In this document: positions 34,910 through 43,345 of the stretch, piece by piece
Layout of the letters: the number at the start of each line of letters is the position of its first letter
Numbering within the stretch: the stretch's first letter is position 1
Assembly: GCA_025453555.1 (NCBI GenBank)
Contig: JALOQC010000047.1
Span: 1-43,918, forward strand
Origin: Myxococcota bacterium
Lineage (GTDB): Bacteria > Myxococcota_A > Polyangia > Polyangiales > Houyiibacteriaceae
Direction: 5' to 3'
DNA: 43,918 nt
Notes under the pieces: model-generated
Database searches by the model: none
Told to the model about the DNA's origin: nothing
What the model saw: only the letters and a program-made list of their open reading frames with translations
Program-made: the position numbers and the translations under genes

Positions 34910-35712
34910 CGTCCCCTCGTGCGACGCGAAACGCATCTCTCTTCGTCGCGCACTCGATCCTCGTGACGCTCTTCGCGTGCGAGCCGCGCTCGATCGACGC
35001 GATCGTCGCGCGGGACGCGGAGACTCGGGATGCGTCGCGCGACGCGACGACCGATGCGGACACCGCGACCGATGCGGCGTCCGATGCGGCGTCCGACGCC
35101 GGCCGCGACGTCTGGTACCGCGAGCGCTTCGACGACGGAATCGGCTTCTTCACCCCGACCGATCTGCAGACGCCGGAAGGACATCGCGACGGTCGTCCGG
35201 GTGCGTTCGGCGGTGTCTTCGACGAGTGGCACACGCCGGATCTGGGCGACGGAGATCGTTCGCTCACCCTCTACAAGACCGCGAACCTCGCGACCGTTCG
35301 TTGGCGCCTCGCGCTGCCGAACGACACCGGGCGCGCGATCGAGGGCGTGCGTCTGCGCTACGACGTCGAGACGGCGTGGGTGCGCTTCCAGAGCGCCGAC
35401 GAGACGGCGCCCGAGTACGACACCAACGCGCACCACGTGGCCTGGTACGACGGCTCGACGCTGCTCGCGCGCTCGGGCGACGTGGTGAACGTGGCGGTCG
35501 GCGAGGTTGATCGCGCGCGCTGGCTCACCGACGAAGACCAAGACCGCCTCGGCCTGCGGATCGTGGGTGTGGTGCACGAGCTGCCGGACGTTCGGGTGGC
35601 GCCGGGCGAGACGTGGATCGTGGAGTGGGGCTTCGACCCGAGCGAGAGCCGCGCCGAACGACACATGAGCGTCGGGATCGACGAGCTGGTGATCGAAGCG
35701 ATGAACGAGTGA
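34906..35712 (+). CDS. Lipoprotein with Asp/Ala linker and beta-sandwich-like domain
   Basis: This 268-residue protein has lipobox-like LFAC (Cys25), an Asp/Ala/Thr-rich linker (about 38-68, with repeated TDAASDAASDAG), then a domain from RERFDDGIGFFTPTDLQTPE to the end. That domain has spaced beta strands (RSLTLYKTANLATVRWRLAL, GVRLRYDVETAWVRFQ, TWIVEWGFDPS, IDELVIEA) and looks like a carbohydrate-binding or lectin-like sandwich. This family assignment is tentative. It is the last gene of the six-gene unit and is translationally coupled to the previous gene. It converges on a kinase gene, leaving 49 bp between stops. Confidence 0.7.
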   Translation: MTSPRATRNASLFVAHSILVTLFACEPRSIDAIVARDAETRDASRDATTDADTATDAASDAASDAGRDVWYRERFDDGIGFFTPTDLQTPEGHRDGRPGAFGGVFDEWHTPDLGDGDRSLTLYKTANLATVRWRLALPNDTGRAIEGVRLRYDVETAWVRFQSADETAPEYDTNAHHVAWYDGSTLLARSGDVVNVAVGEVDRARWLTDEDQDRLGLRIVGVVHELPDVRVAPGETWIVEWGFDPSESRAERHMSVGIDELVIEAMNE

Positions 35713-35761
35713 TCGCACGCCACGACGTCCTCGCGGGGCAAGCCTGTCACCAGCGACGCCG

Positions 35762-37501
35762 TCAGTCGAAGGTCGGAAATCGTTCGACCGCGGAGGTCAC
35801 CGAAGACTTCGCTCTGCTCCTCGATCGCAGCCTTCGCGACGCGTCGCGCGGGAGCACTTCGTGGGAAAGCACCAGGTCGAGGTCCACGAGGAGATCGTCG
35901 CGCAACGACACTTCGATGCGTCGAGCGAGACCTCGGGTATCTTCGACCTCCACCACCTCCACGTTCGTCGTGGCGTCCAACTGGAGAACGCACGGAGCCG
36001 CGCAGCTCGCGCCTCGAAGCCGAACCGTGACGCCCTCACGTGTCGTGCGAAACGTCGCTGCGATCGTCCGCTCGCTCGCGGAGTCGGAGCGTTCCGGGGC
36101 GTCGCCGGTCGAAGCCCCCCGAGTCTCCATCGCCCCCGTATCGAGCCCTCGTGTGGAGGACGCCGAATCCCGTTCGGTGCGCGCGGTCGCCTCGAACGTC
36201 GTCGCGGCTCGACTCGTCGCAGACTGGTGCACCGGACTCGTCGCGGCCCGACTCGTCGCGTCTCGATTCGACGTGGCCGTGCTCGTGTCGACGTTCTCGG
36301 CCGGCAACGCGACGTCGAGCGCCGTCACCGATGCGATCGCACCCGCAGTCATCACCCCTGCGGCCACGAGCAGCGAACGCCATCGAGGGCGGGTGGGGAC
36401 GGCGCGCACCAAACTTCGAGACGCCGAGCTCGACGACGAAGGTTGCGACGCAGCCTCCGGTTCCCACACCTCCGTCGCAGCACGTGGGTCGACGGCCGAC
36501 GCCCCCCCCGCCTCGCGTGAGCGGCCACGAAACGCCGCGATTCGTTCACGGTGGGTGCGAACCTGCTCGCGACAGTGCTCGAGCACCACGGCCCCGAGAC
36601 CAGACTCCAGTCGCCCGCCTCGCTCGACGGCCTCGGCGAGGGCGTCAGCCATCACGCCTGCGCTCGCGAACCGTCGCTCGGGGTCGCGTTCGAGCGCGAC
36701 CCGAACGATCTCGGCCAGCTGCGGCGGACAGTCCGGGCGCAGCGTGGTCACGAGAGGCAACTCCGCGGTCATCAGCGCACCGAGGATTTCGCGCTCGTCG
36801 CGCCCCCGAAACAAGCGCGTGCTCGTCAATAGCTCGTAGAGCACCACACCCATCGCGAACACGTCGACACGATGATCGTAGTCGGTGCCGAGCTGCTCGG
36901 GCGCCATGTACGCGAGCTTTCCCTTGAGTATCCCCGTGCGCGTGTGCGCGAGCCGGTGATCCGCACGCGAGACCCCGAAGTCGATCAGCTTGGTTCGCCC
37001 GTCGACACACACGAACAAGTTCTGCGGAGACACGTCACGATGAATCACGTGCTCGAACGAACCGTCGTCGGCGCGCAGTGAGTGTGCGTGCTCGAGCCCA
37101 CGCAGTCCGTCGACTGCGATCTGGGTGGCGATCTCCACTGGGATCAACTCGTCACGGACGAGAAACCCTTTGACGAGCTGCGATGCCGTGAGCCCCTCGA
37201 GGTACTCGAGCAGCAGAAGCGGCTCCTGCCGAAACTGAAGAAGCCCACGCACCGCCACGACGTTCGGATGTTCGATCCTCGACAGCAGCGCACACTCGTC
37301 CAAGAACATGTCGACGAAGCAAGACTCACTCACGAACTGAGGGAGCAGTCGCTTCACCGCGATGGGAGCAGCGAACCCGAACGCGCCCCGCCGAAGCGCG
37401 AGGGTCACGGTGGCCATTCCGCCGCGTCCGAGCTCGACGATCGGCTCCACCTCGTCTGGCCACTCGACGGAGTGGGTCAGACTGCGCGCTGCGCTGGTCA
37501 T
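35762..37501 (-). CDS. Membrane serine/threonine kinase with PEGA-like domain
   Basis: This 579-residue protein has a kinase domain (about 18-290) with GRGGMATV (from Gly25), Lys50, HRDVSPQN (154-161) and DFG (174-176). Like the kinase at 23471-25636 it has VKRLLP, FVDMFLDE and LEYLEG, so the two are close paralogues. A helix near residues 375-400 (SLLVAAGVMTAGAIASVTAL) crosses the membrane. A Thr/Ser-rich linker and a C-terminal PEGA-like domain (about 500-570: TREGVTVRLRGASCAAPCVL, VEVEDTRG) would be periplasmic; PEGA domains often bind cell-wall or surface glycans. Its ATG overlaps the stop of the LamG gene (ATGA), placing it third in a three-gene operon. Confidence 0.9.
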   Translation of the reverse strand: MTSAARSLTHSVEWPDEVEPIVELGRGGMATVTLALRRGAFGFAAPIAVKRLLPQFVSESCFVDMFLDECALLSRIEHPNVVAVRGLLQFRQEPLLLLEYLEGLTASQLVKGFLVRDELIPVEIATQIAVDGLRGLEHAHSLRADDGSFEHVIHRDVSPQNLFVCVDGRTKLIDFGVSRADHRLAHTRTGILKGKLAYMAPEQLGTDYDHRVDVFAMGVVLYELLTSTRLFRGRDEREILGALMTAELPLVTTLRPDCPPQLAEIVRVALERDPERRFASAGVMADALAEAVERGGRLESGLGAVVLEHCREQVRTHRERIAAFRGRSREAGGASAVDPRAATEVWEPEAASQPSSSSSASRSLVRAVPTRPRWRSLLVAAGVMTAGAIASVTALDVALPAENVDTSTATSNRDATSRAATSPVHQSATSRAATTFEATARTERDSASSTRGLDTGAMETRGASTGDAPERSDSASERTIAATFRTTREGVTVRLRGASCAAPCVLQLDATTNVEVVEVEDTRGLARRIEVSLRDDLLVDLDLVLSHEVLPRDASRRLRSRSRAKSSVTSAVERFPTFD

Positions 37502-38910
37502 GACTCGTCCGCCTCGATCTGGAACCACTCGATCTCCGGAGACTCTCCGGGAAGGTCGGACTCGAGCGTGACCCGAAGCTGCAGGAACCTGCCGAGGAGG
37601 TCGACCTCGTGGTGCACCGGGCTCGCCTCGTTCGTCGCCGGATCGAGAAACGCCGAGGACCCGAACGTCGCGTCCGAACAATCCGGAGTCTCACACACAC
37701 GGAGTTGGACACGAGCACGAAGTGCGACGCGTCGGTACAAGGCGCGAACCTCGGCGTCCGACAGAGCGCGCTTGAAGATCGCGAGATCGGCGACGCCCAT
37801 CGTCGTCTCGAACCCCCCGTCTCGAAACGATGCGACGTTCCACGCGTCGTCGGGATCGCGGAACGAAATCGGCCCAGTGAACTGAGCATCGAAGCGGCCT
37901 TCGCGCACACCGTCGGAGAACAGGTCGAGGGTGGCGACGGAATGACCTCGTTTGGCGAGCGCGCCGAAGTGCCACCGCCCATCGTTGACGACCGACGTTC
38001 CGCAGTACGACGCCGTGTCTCCGCCGCCCGCCGATCGCATCGAGCCGCCGAGCGTCGCGCCGGGCGCAGCCCCGTTGCAGCCCTCGTTGATGCCGAACCA
38101 GACGTGAGGATCGGCGGGCTCGATGCTCTCGCCTCCGAGGAGGATTCGGTTGTTCGGGAACGTCTCGGCAGCCTCGGAGGAACGAAACCACGCGACCCAC
38201 GTGAAGTCGGAGGTGTCCATCTGGAGGTCGGGAGTCCGTCCCGCCGGAAGCTCACAGCGCGTACGACGGCCGAGCACCATCGCGACGCCGAGGGGACCGT
38301 CCGTGGACTCCGCAGAAGCCGAGCCGCGAACGATGCAGTCGTGACCACGTCCACTGACGTCACGCAGCGGAGCGTCGACCGGCACCGTCGTCCCCTCGTC
38401 CATGCGAAGCACGACGACCGCTCCGGTCATGTCCGCTCCGTCACGCGCGTAGCGTTCGACGACGCCGCCCGCCGGCAACGGCTTCGCGTAGGGACCACGC
38501 GGCATCCAGCTCAACGCCTTCACGCGAACGACACGCTCCGCGTCGACGACGCGCGAGAGGTAGGCGCACGAACCGGCCCCTCCCGCGATCCGGAGGGCTC
38601 CCGCCGCGTCGGTGCACTCGGGGGAGCTGCTGAGGTCGAACGCTCCACTCTCGAAGCGCCACTCGAGAAGCTCCGCCGGCGTTCGGTCCGCATCGCCGTC
38701 GTCGACCTCTTCCGAGCCCGAATCCGAGGGCTGTGCCCGTGCGTCCACGAAACCCGTCGCAGCGTCGAGGTCGCGCACGTGGACGCAGCGACCTTCGACG
38801 CAGACGAACTCGGTCGCGCACGGGCAAGGAAGGTCGGTGAGCTCGGCGTCGACGCAGGCTCCCACGAGCGCAACCACGAACCCGACGAGCCTTAGACGTC
38901 CTTCACGCAT
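37498..38910 (-). CDS. LamG/concanavalin-like lipoprotein
   Basis: This 470-residue protein has a signal and lipobox VGAC, a short Cys-rich stretch (PCPCATEFVCVEGRCV), and an acidic linker. A LamG-type jelly-roll domain (about 160-390) follows: VVVLRMDEGTTVPVDAPLRD, GRGHDCIVRG, FTWVAWFRSS, NDGRWHFGALAKRGHSVATL, GVADLAIFKRALSDAEVRAL. A further beta-rich tail ends in IEWFQIEADES. LamG domains bind sugars or matrix components. The ATG at 38910 is chosen over a GTG two codons earlier because a G-rich stretch precedes it. It lies 29 bp after the TPR gene and is coupled to the kinase gene, suggesting a surface sensor feeding the kinase. Confidence 0.8.
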   Translation of the reverse strand: MREGRLRLVGFVVALVGACVDAELTDLPCPCATEFVCVEGRCVHVRDLDAATGFVDARAQPSDSGSEEVDDGDADRTPAELLEWRFESGAFDLSSSPECTDAAGALRIAGGAGSCAYLSRVVDAERVVRVKALSWMPRGPYAKPLPAGGVVERYARDGADMTGAVVVLRMDEGTTVPVDAPLRDVSGRGHDCIVRGSASAESTDGPLGVAMVLGRRTRCELPAGRTPDLQMDTSDFTWVAWFRSSEAAETFPNNRILLGGESIEPADPHVWFGINEGCNGAAPGATLGGSMRSAGGGDTASYCGTSVVNDGRWHFGALAKRGHSVATLDLFSDGVREGRFDAQFTGPISFRDPDDAWNVASFRDGGFETTMGVADLAIFKRALSDAEVRALYRRVALRARVQLRVCETPDCSDATFGSSAFLDPATNEASPVHHEVDLLGRFLQLRVTLESDLPGESPEIEWFQIEADES

Positions 38911-38939
38911 CTCCACCCCCGCGCTCGGAAAGACTGCGT

Positions 38940-39800
38940 TCAGAACGCACCTCGAACGACGACACCACCGAGCCCCGCCGCGACGTCGACCTCACGCCCC
39001 GCCCGACCCGCTCGCGCCCAGACGACCGCGGCCACGGAGCTCGCGGCGCTCAACACCGCGTTGGTCAACGCCGCGCGATCGAAGCGACGTGCTCGACTCA
39101 ATGCGTCGACCCCGTCCGCATGATTCGCGGCATCCTCGGCGCGGTCCGCCTCTCGCACTGCGAGCCACCGGAGGGTCACCGCTCCTGCTGCCGAAGCGGC
39201 GCCGAGACCCGCCAAGATCGCCACCCCGGGCGCACGACTCCGACGTGGAGGCGCATCCCGTCTCTGCGAGGACGTCGCGGCGACCGTCGACGTCGGAGAG
39301 AGCGTCGAGGTCGTGGACGCCGATTCGTTCGATCGCCGCGCGTCGGTCGTCGCGACCTCGACGTCCCCGTCCGGTGTGAGCGAGGAGGCCTCCGTGGGCG
39401 ATGCCGCAGCGCCGTTCGGTGCCGTGGAGGCTGCGGTCTCGGAGGCGGCGGTCTCGCGCGCGACCTCCGCCCGCAGCGCGGCGAGAGCGGCCCGCGCGCG
39501 CGCCCCAGCCTCGCTCGTCGGGCTCGACGCCAAGTAGCGTTCGTACGTCGCGATCGCCGCATCGCGGTCTCGTGCACGATCGTAGGCCCGAGCCGCGTTG
39601 AACAAGAGCGCCGGGTCGGCGTGACAGTCGTAGGCCTCGAGCAAGAGCGTCGCCGCCTCCACGTACTCGCCTCGATCGTAGGCCGCGCGACCCCGGCCGA
39701 AGAGCTCGTCGGCGTCGCAGTCGGCCCGGGCCGTCGTCGTGGCCCCGAGCACGTTCGACGCGAGGAGGGCCCACACGAGAGCTCGGACTCGAAGACTCAT
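38940..39800 (-). CDS. Exported TPR protein, first gene of kinase operon
   Basis: This 286-residue protein has a signal peptide (MSLRVRALVWALLASNVLGA, cleavage near ARA-DC), then TPR repeats (about 28-100: ADELFGRGRAAYDRGEYVEA, ALLFNAARAYDRARDRDAAI, ATYERYLASSPTSEAGARA). A Ser/Thr/Ala linker follows, a membrane segment (GVAILAGLGAASAAGAVTL, about 195-215) and a short C-terminal region with another hydrophobic stretch. Small TPR proteins of this shape often accompany kinases in myxobacteria. An in-frame ATG six codons upstream is possible. It leads the TPR - LamG - kinase operon and has a paired GCATGC-type motif about 104 bp upstream. Confidence 0.75.
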   Translation of the reverse strand: MSLRVRALVWALLASNVLGATTTARADCDADELFGRGRAAYDRGEYVEAATLLLEAYDCHADPALLFNAARAYDRARDRDAAIATYERYLASSPTSEAGARARAALAALRAEVARETAASETAASTAPNGAAASPTEASSLTPDGDVEVATTDARRSNESASTTSTLSPTSTVAATSSQRRDAPPRRSRAPGVAILAGLGAASAAGAVTLRWLAVREADRAEDAANHADGVDALSRARRFDRAALTNAVLSAASSVAAVVWARAGRAGREVDVAAGLGGVVVRGAF

Positions 39801-39903
39801 CGCCTCACCCGTCGACATCGCATACTTCTATGCAGGCTCTTTCTTGAAACGTCCACACCTTCCACGAAGGAGTGCGCTTTCATTTGAGACACACAACACG
39901 ACG

Positions 39904-39923
39904 CGCATGCGCTGCCGCATGAG
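39904..39923 (-). promoter_or_regulatory. Paired GCATGC-type motif upstream of the TPR-kinase operon
   Basis: CGCATGCGCTGCCGCATGAG matches CGCATGCGCTCTCGCATGCG at 43124 in its first 18 bases except two spacer bases. Half-sites start 12 bases apart. It lies 104 bp upstream of the TPR gene start. It is a candidate operator or sigma/activator site. Confidence 0.45.
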
Positions 39924-40097
39924 ACGCTCTTCATCCTCCCCGACGATGAGACTCTTCGACCAAGGTTGACCAAGGTTGATCGATCCCGGTCGAGACGAAC
40001 GAGCCGCCGACGCCACCTCGCGCGCTCGGAGCGGGCATCCGTTGCACGGCGCGCTCCTCCCCAACCGGCAACGCCGGATGGGGCCCCTCCCACCACC

Positions 40098-40145
40098 GAG
40101 CAGCCCCACTTGCACGGATCGCATCCGTGCAAGCGGGGGCTGCTC
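40098..40145 (-). terminator. Very strong hairpin directly after the second DUF1552 gene
   Basis: CTTGCACGGAT pairs perfectly with ATCCGTGCAAG around CGC (centre 40120-40122). The outer arms GAGCAGCCCC and GGGGGCTGCTC extend the stem to about 21 pairs with a small internal mismatch. It abuts the stop codon of the DUF1552 gene (40146-40148). No T-tract follows on the minus strand. The rest of 39801-40145 holds no gene. Confidence 0.75.
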
Positions 40146-41591
40146 TCAGACGTCCACGCCGGGTACGCCTCCGGTGCCGAAGTCGCGATCGCCGAAGTCG
40201 TCCCGCGGCAAGCCGAGCATCCGACACGTCGAGGTCAGCACTTGGTTGTTCGTGGTCGAGGCGCCCGAGCCGAAGCGCCCGAACGACAGGACCCGACCGC
40301 CGCGGTGACGCCCGCCCGCACCGCCGATCCAGACGTAGGACTGATCGGAGTTCGAGTGATCGAACGACATCGTCGTGCCGTAGAGCACGAGCGACGAGTC
40401 GAGCACGCCGCGCGTGTCCAGTTGTTTGACCAAGTATCCGACCGAGTAGCGGAAGATGTAGTCTTCGATTTGATCGTGGTTCTGAGTGCGGCCGAGGTTG
40501 TGCCAAAAGCCGAAGTGATAGGTTCGGTTTCCGCCTTCTCCACCGTTCTCCACGAACCGTGACGGACGTCCGGTCGGATGCGTGACGAGCGCGGAGCCCG
40601 AGTCGGTGCCGCGAAAGGGCTCCGGCTTCTGATCGGCCTGCCAGTCGGGTGGAGTCAGCGCGCCCGAGTCGTCGTCGACGAAGCCGTACACGAAGCTGCG
40701 TCCGATCCCGCAGGCCGCGGCGAACGCGATCATCTCCGCGTAGAGCTTCGCGCGCCGCCAGATCCAGTCTTGGCCCGGCTCGTTGGCGGAGGGATCGCCG
40801 CTGCGCCACGCGCTCTCGATCCCGGCTTCCTCGCAGTGGCTCGTGGGCTCTTCGCTCTGGAAGGTCGCTCGCTCGAACTCGCGGTAGCCCTCGACGTGGG
40901 CTTCGAGGCGCGCGCCGAGGTCGCCCGAGAGCTCGCCCCGAAGCCGCGCGATCTCCGCGCCGTGAGCGTCGAGCAAGCTCCGTCCCTGACGCAGGCGCCG
41001 CTCCATCGCTTCGCGAGAGAGCCCCTCCGCACCCGCGAGCCGATCGCCGATCACGAGCGAGAAGGTCGCTGCGAGACCACGCGCCGGCGGCTGTCGACGC
41101 GCGCCGTCGGGGGTCATGCGCCACGACGCGTACTGCCCGGACTTTCGCTCCGTATAACCCGCGTGTCGGCACGCGTCGGTGACCTTCACGTCGGTCCCCC
41201 ACGAGCGCGCGACGAACTGGTCGACGCTCTCGCCCGACGGCGCGTAGTTGTCGGTGTCCCCGGAGACCCGGGTGCCGTGGTATTGCGCGCCCGCCGAGTG
41301 GTGCCAATCGCGCCCCTCGAAGTTCGGCACACGCGCACCCGCGACGACACTGACGCGATCTTCGTAGCCCGCGAGCGACGAGAGCGGCGTGGAGAGGACG
41401 AGGCGTCCGCCCTCCATGCGCGGCAACCACTTGAGCGGGTCGTTGTTGGGGTAACAGCCCTGGCATTTGTGCGCGAGCACGAACACCGGATCGAACGCGA
41501 GCGCGTCGGCCCGCGCGGTGTGCAGGCGCGCGAAGGGGCGCAGGAGCGCGAAGGCGGTGGAGCTGAGGAGGAGTCGTCGACGGCTGATCAT
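40146..41591 (-). CDS. DUF1552 Tat-exported protein (copy 2)
   Basis: This 481-residue protein starts MISRRRLLLSSTAFALLRPF, a twin-arginine-like signal ending near ARADA. Family landmarks: a CXXC near the start of the mature protein (CQGC), DRVSVVAGARVPNFEGRDWH, GESVDQFVARSWG, FERATFQSEEP, and the late VLDSSLVLYGTTMSFDHSNS and GGRVLSFGRF. It differs strongly from copy 1 (30345-31718) and so represents another branch of the family. The gene starts 12 bp after the DUF1592-type gene and ends in a strong hairpin. Function unknown; export in folded form is predicted. Confidence 0.85.
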   Translation of the reverse strand: MISRRRLLLSSTAFALLRPFARLHTARADALAFDPVFVLAHKCQGCYPNNDPLKWLPRMEGGRLVLSTPLSSLAGYEDRVSVVAGARVPNFEGRDWHHSAGAQYHGTRVSGDTDNYAPSGESVDQFVARSWGTDVKVTDACRHAGYTERKSGQYASWRMTPDGARRQPPARGLAATFSLVIGDRLAGAEGLSREAMERRLRQGRSLLDAHGAEIARLRGELSGDLGARLEAHVEGYREFERATFQSEEPTSHCEEAGIESAWRSGDPSANEPGQDWIWRRAKLYAEMIAFAAACGIGRSFVYGFVDDDSGALTPPDWQADQKPEPFRGTDSGSALVTHPTGRPSRFVENGGEGGNRTYHFGFWHNLGRTQNHDQIEDYIFRYSVGYLVKQLDTRGVLDSSLVLYGTTMSFDHSNSDQSYVWIGGAGGRHRGGRVLSFGRFGSGASTTNNQVLTSTCRMLGLPRDDFGDRDFGTGGVPGVDV

Positions 41592-41603
41592 GAGAGAAGC
41601 TCC

Positions 41604-43046
41604 TCAGGGTTCGAGGTGGGTCGCGTACGTCTCGAGCACGTCGCGAAGGGGATGGGACTCGAGCACGCCTTCGACCAACGTGCCGAACGACTCGAGATCG
41701 ACGGTCGACGGATCTCCGTCGCTCATCGCGTCGATCCAGGCGCGCGAGAAACACGCGCGGGCCACGGAGCTCGCGCCGAGCAGCGCCGCGAGGTCCTCGG
41801 GGTCGCGCGTGGTCACGCGAGGCGCCGAGTCTTCGAGCCAGGTCGGCAGCACCATCGAGACCGAGACGTCGCGTTCGGGCTCGGGATCGAGCTCTCCGAA
41901 CATCGAGAAGTCGATCAGGGCGAGGCCGAGCGCGTCGAACGCGCCGTGGCAGACCGAGCAGCGTTCGTTCGCTTCGCGCGCGAGCATGAAGTCGACCTGC
42001 GTCGTGCCTTCGTCGGCGGCTTCGAGCGTCTCCGCGATCTCTTCCAGGGTCGACGCGCTCGGAAACGCGACGTTCTGACAGAGGAGCTGGCGGTGCACGA
42101 AGAGCCCGCGGTAGACGATCGAGCGGTGATCGCTCGCGGAGTGCGCGAGCAACACGTAGGGCTCACCGAGGATCCCGAGGCGTCGCTCGCCGTACGAGAA
42201 CAGCTCCTCGAACGCGCCGCCTTCGCGGACGACCTCGACGACCCGATCGACCATCGCGTCGAACGCTTCGTGTTTGGCGTCTTCGCTCACGACCGACCCG
42301 TCTTCGAGGGTTCGCCGAAGATGTTGCGGTGGCGGCAGCGCGAGCCACACGCGCAGGAGCTCCTCGACGTGGCGACGAAAACGAGGATCGGCGGTGGGCT
42401 CGTCGCTCGAGTCCAGGCTGGGCGTGTTCCAGAGGACGAGGTTGCGCAGGCTGGTTCCCGGCCGACGCACCATGCGCTCGTGTTGAACCAAGGTGAGCGG
42501 CGACGTGAGCAGCGCGCTCACCAACCCATACGCCGCAGCGCGAGCGCCTCCCGCGTCGTGCCACGCCGCGTAGACCTCGAGGAGCGCGTCCGACGCATCG
42601 GTCGTGGGCTCCGTGCGCTGCAGCGCGGGGAGCACCTCGTCGAGCCAAGCGCGCGCACAGGCGAGGTCTCCGTCGCAGCGCAGCAGGGCGTGGTCGTCGG
42701 GAAACGCGCGGGACCCCGCGTCCGCGACGGCGTGCAGACCACGAAACTGCTCCGCCGGCAGGAGCCCACCCGCCGAGCTCCACTCCGGCCACGCGGCCGG
42801 GTCGAGCGCGAGCCCGAGCACGTCGCCGACGTGGGCACGAAGCTGGGTGGAGTCGAGCTGCAGGAGCGCGGGCTCGGCATCCGGCAGGAGCAGGAAGCCG
42901 GGCGGGTCCGGGGGCAAAACCTCGCTTCCGCGCGGCGGAGGACGTGACGGGTCGGAGGGATCCGTAGGGTCCGCACCGGGGCTCCCGATGGTGCCGGAGC
43001 ATCCGACGAGCACACCGAGAACGACGGCAGCGTGTCGAGGGTTCAT
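41604..43046 (-). CDS. DUF1592-type lipoprotein with CXXCH motif (copy 2)
   Basis: This 480-residue protein has lipobox LVGC (Cys16) and mature start CSGTIGSP, almost the same as copy 1 (CSGTIGAP). It shares the CXXCH motif CSVCHGAFDALGLALIDF (Cys363, Cys366, His367), YRGLFVHRQLLCQNVAFP in place of the DUF1588 CDVIPPPPP region, and the C-terminal helix pattern. It is a diverged paralogue with weak N-terminal similarity. The start at 43046 has AAGGAT about six bases upstream; ATG 43052 is an alternative. It is transcribed with the DUF1552 gene 12 bp downstream. A paired GCATGC-type motif lies 78 bp upstream. Confidence 0.82.
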   Translation of the reverse strand: MNPRHAAVVLGVLVGCSGTIGSPGADPTDPSDPSRPPPRGSEVLPPDPPGFLLLPDAEPALLQLDSTQLRAHVGDVLGLALDPAAWPEWSSAGGLLPAEQFRGLHAVADAGSRAFPDDHALLRCDGDLACARAWLDEVLPALQRTEPTTDASDALLEVYAAWHDAGGARAAAYGLVSALLTSPLTLVQHERMVRRPGTSLRNLVLWNTPSLDSSDEPTADPRFRRHVEELLRVWLALPPPQHLRRTLEDGSVVSEDAKHEAFDAMVDRVVEVVREGGAFEELFSYGERRLGILGEPYVLLAHSASDHRSIVYRGLFVHRQLLCQNVAFPSASTLEEIAETLEAADEGTTQVDFMLAREANERCSVCHGAFDALGLALIDFSMFGELDPEPERDVSVSMVLPTWLEDSAPRVTTRDPEDLAALLGASSVARACFSRAWIDAMSDGDPSTVDLESFGTLVEGVLESHPLRDVLETYATHLEP

Positions 43047-43123
43047 GCCCATCCTTGTCCGCGACGCTCCATCCGCTTCGCGGGAAGACGACGATTCTTC
43101 GAGTCTGCGCCGCGCGTTCGTTT

Positions 43124-43145
43124 CGCATGCGCTCTCGCATGCGAG
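43124..43145 (-). promoter_or_regulatory. Paired GCATGC-type motif upstream of the second DUF1592 gene
   Basis: Two copies of the 8-bp palindrome CGCATGCG (43124-43131 and 43136-43143) are separated by CTCT, 78 bp before the ATG. The same layout occurs at 39904. The rest of the 43047-43345 gap shows no gene. Confidence 0.5.
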
Positions 43146-43345
43146 TAGGTCGCGCACGCGCGATCGGGTCATCGCGGGCGTCGGAATCGACACGTCGGCC
43201 CCGCAGCGGGAACCGAAGCTCGACGCCATCCGGGATCAGGCCGACGCGCCGGGCAAGGATGTCCAACCTTTGCCGTTGAGCACCCGAATCATTCGCGTTT
43301 CATCGGTAAGGGCGAGCCGCGAATCCGACCCGGTACGTTGAGGTC

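Noticed and set aside
39960-39979. Doubled CCAAGGTTGA as a regulatory repeat
   Set aside because: Two 10-bp copies are too short and not linked to a similarly placed site elsewhere; it could be chance or slippage.
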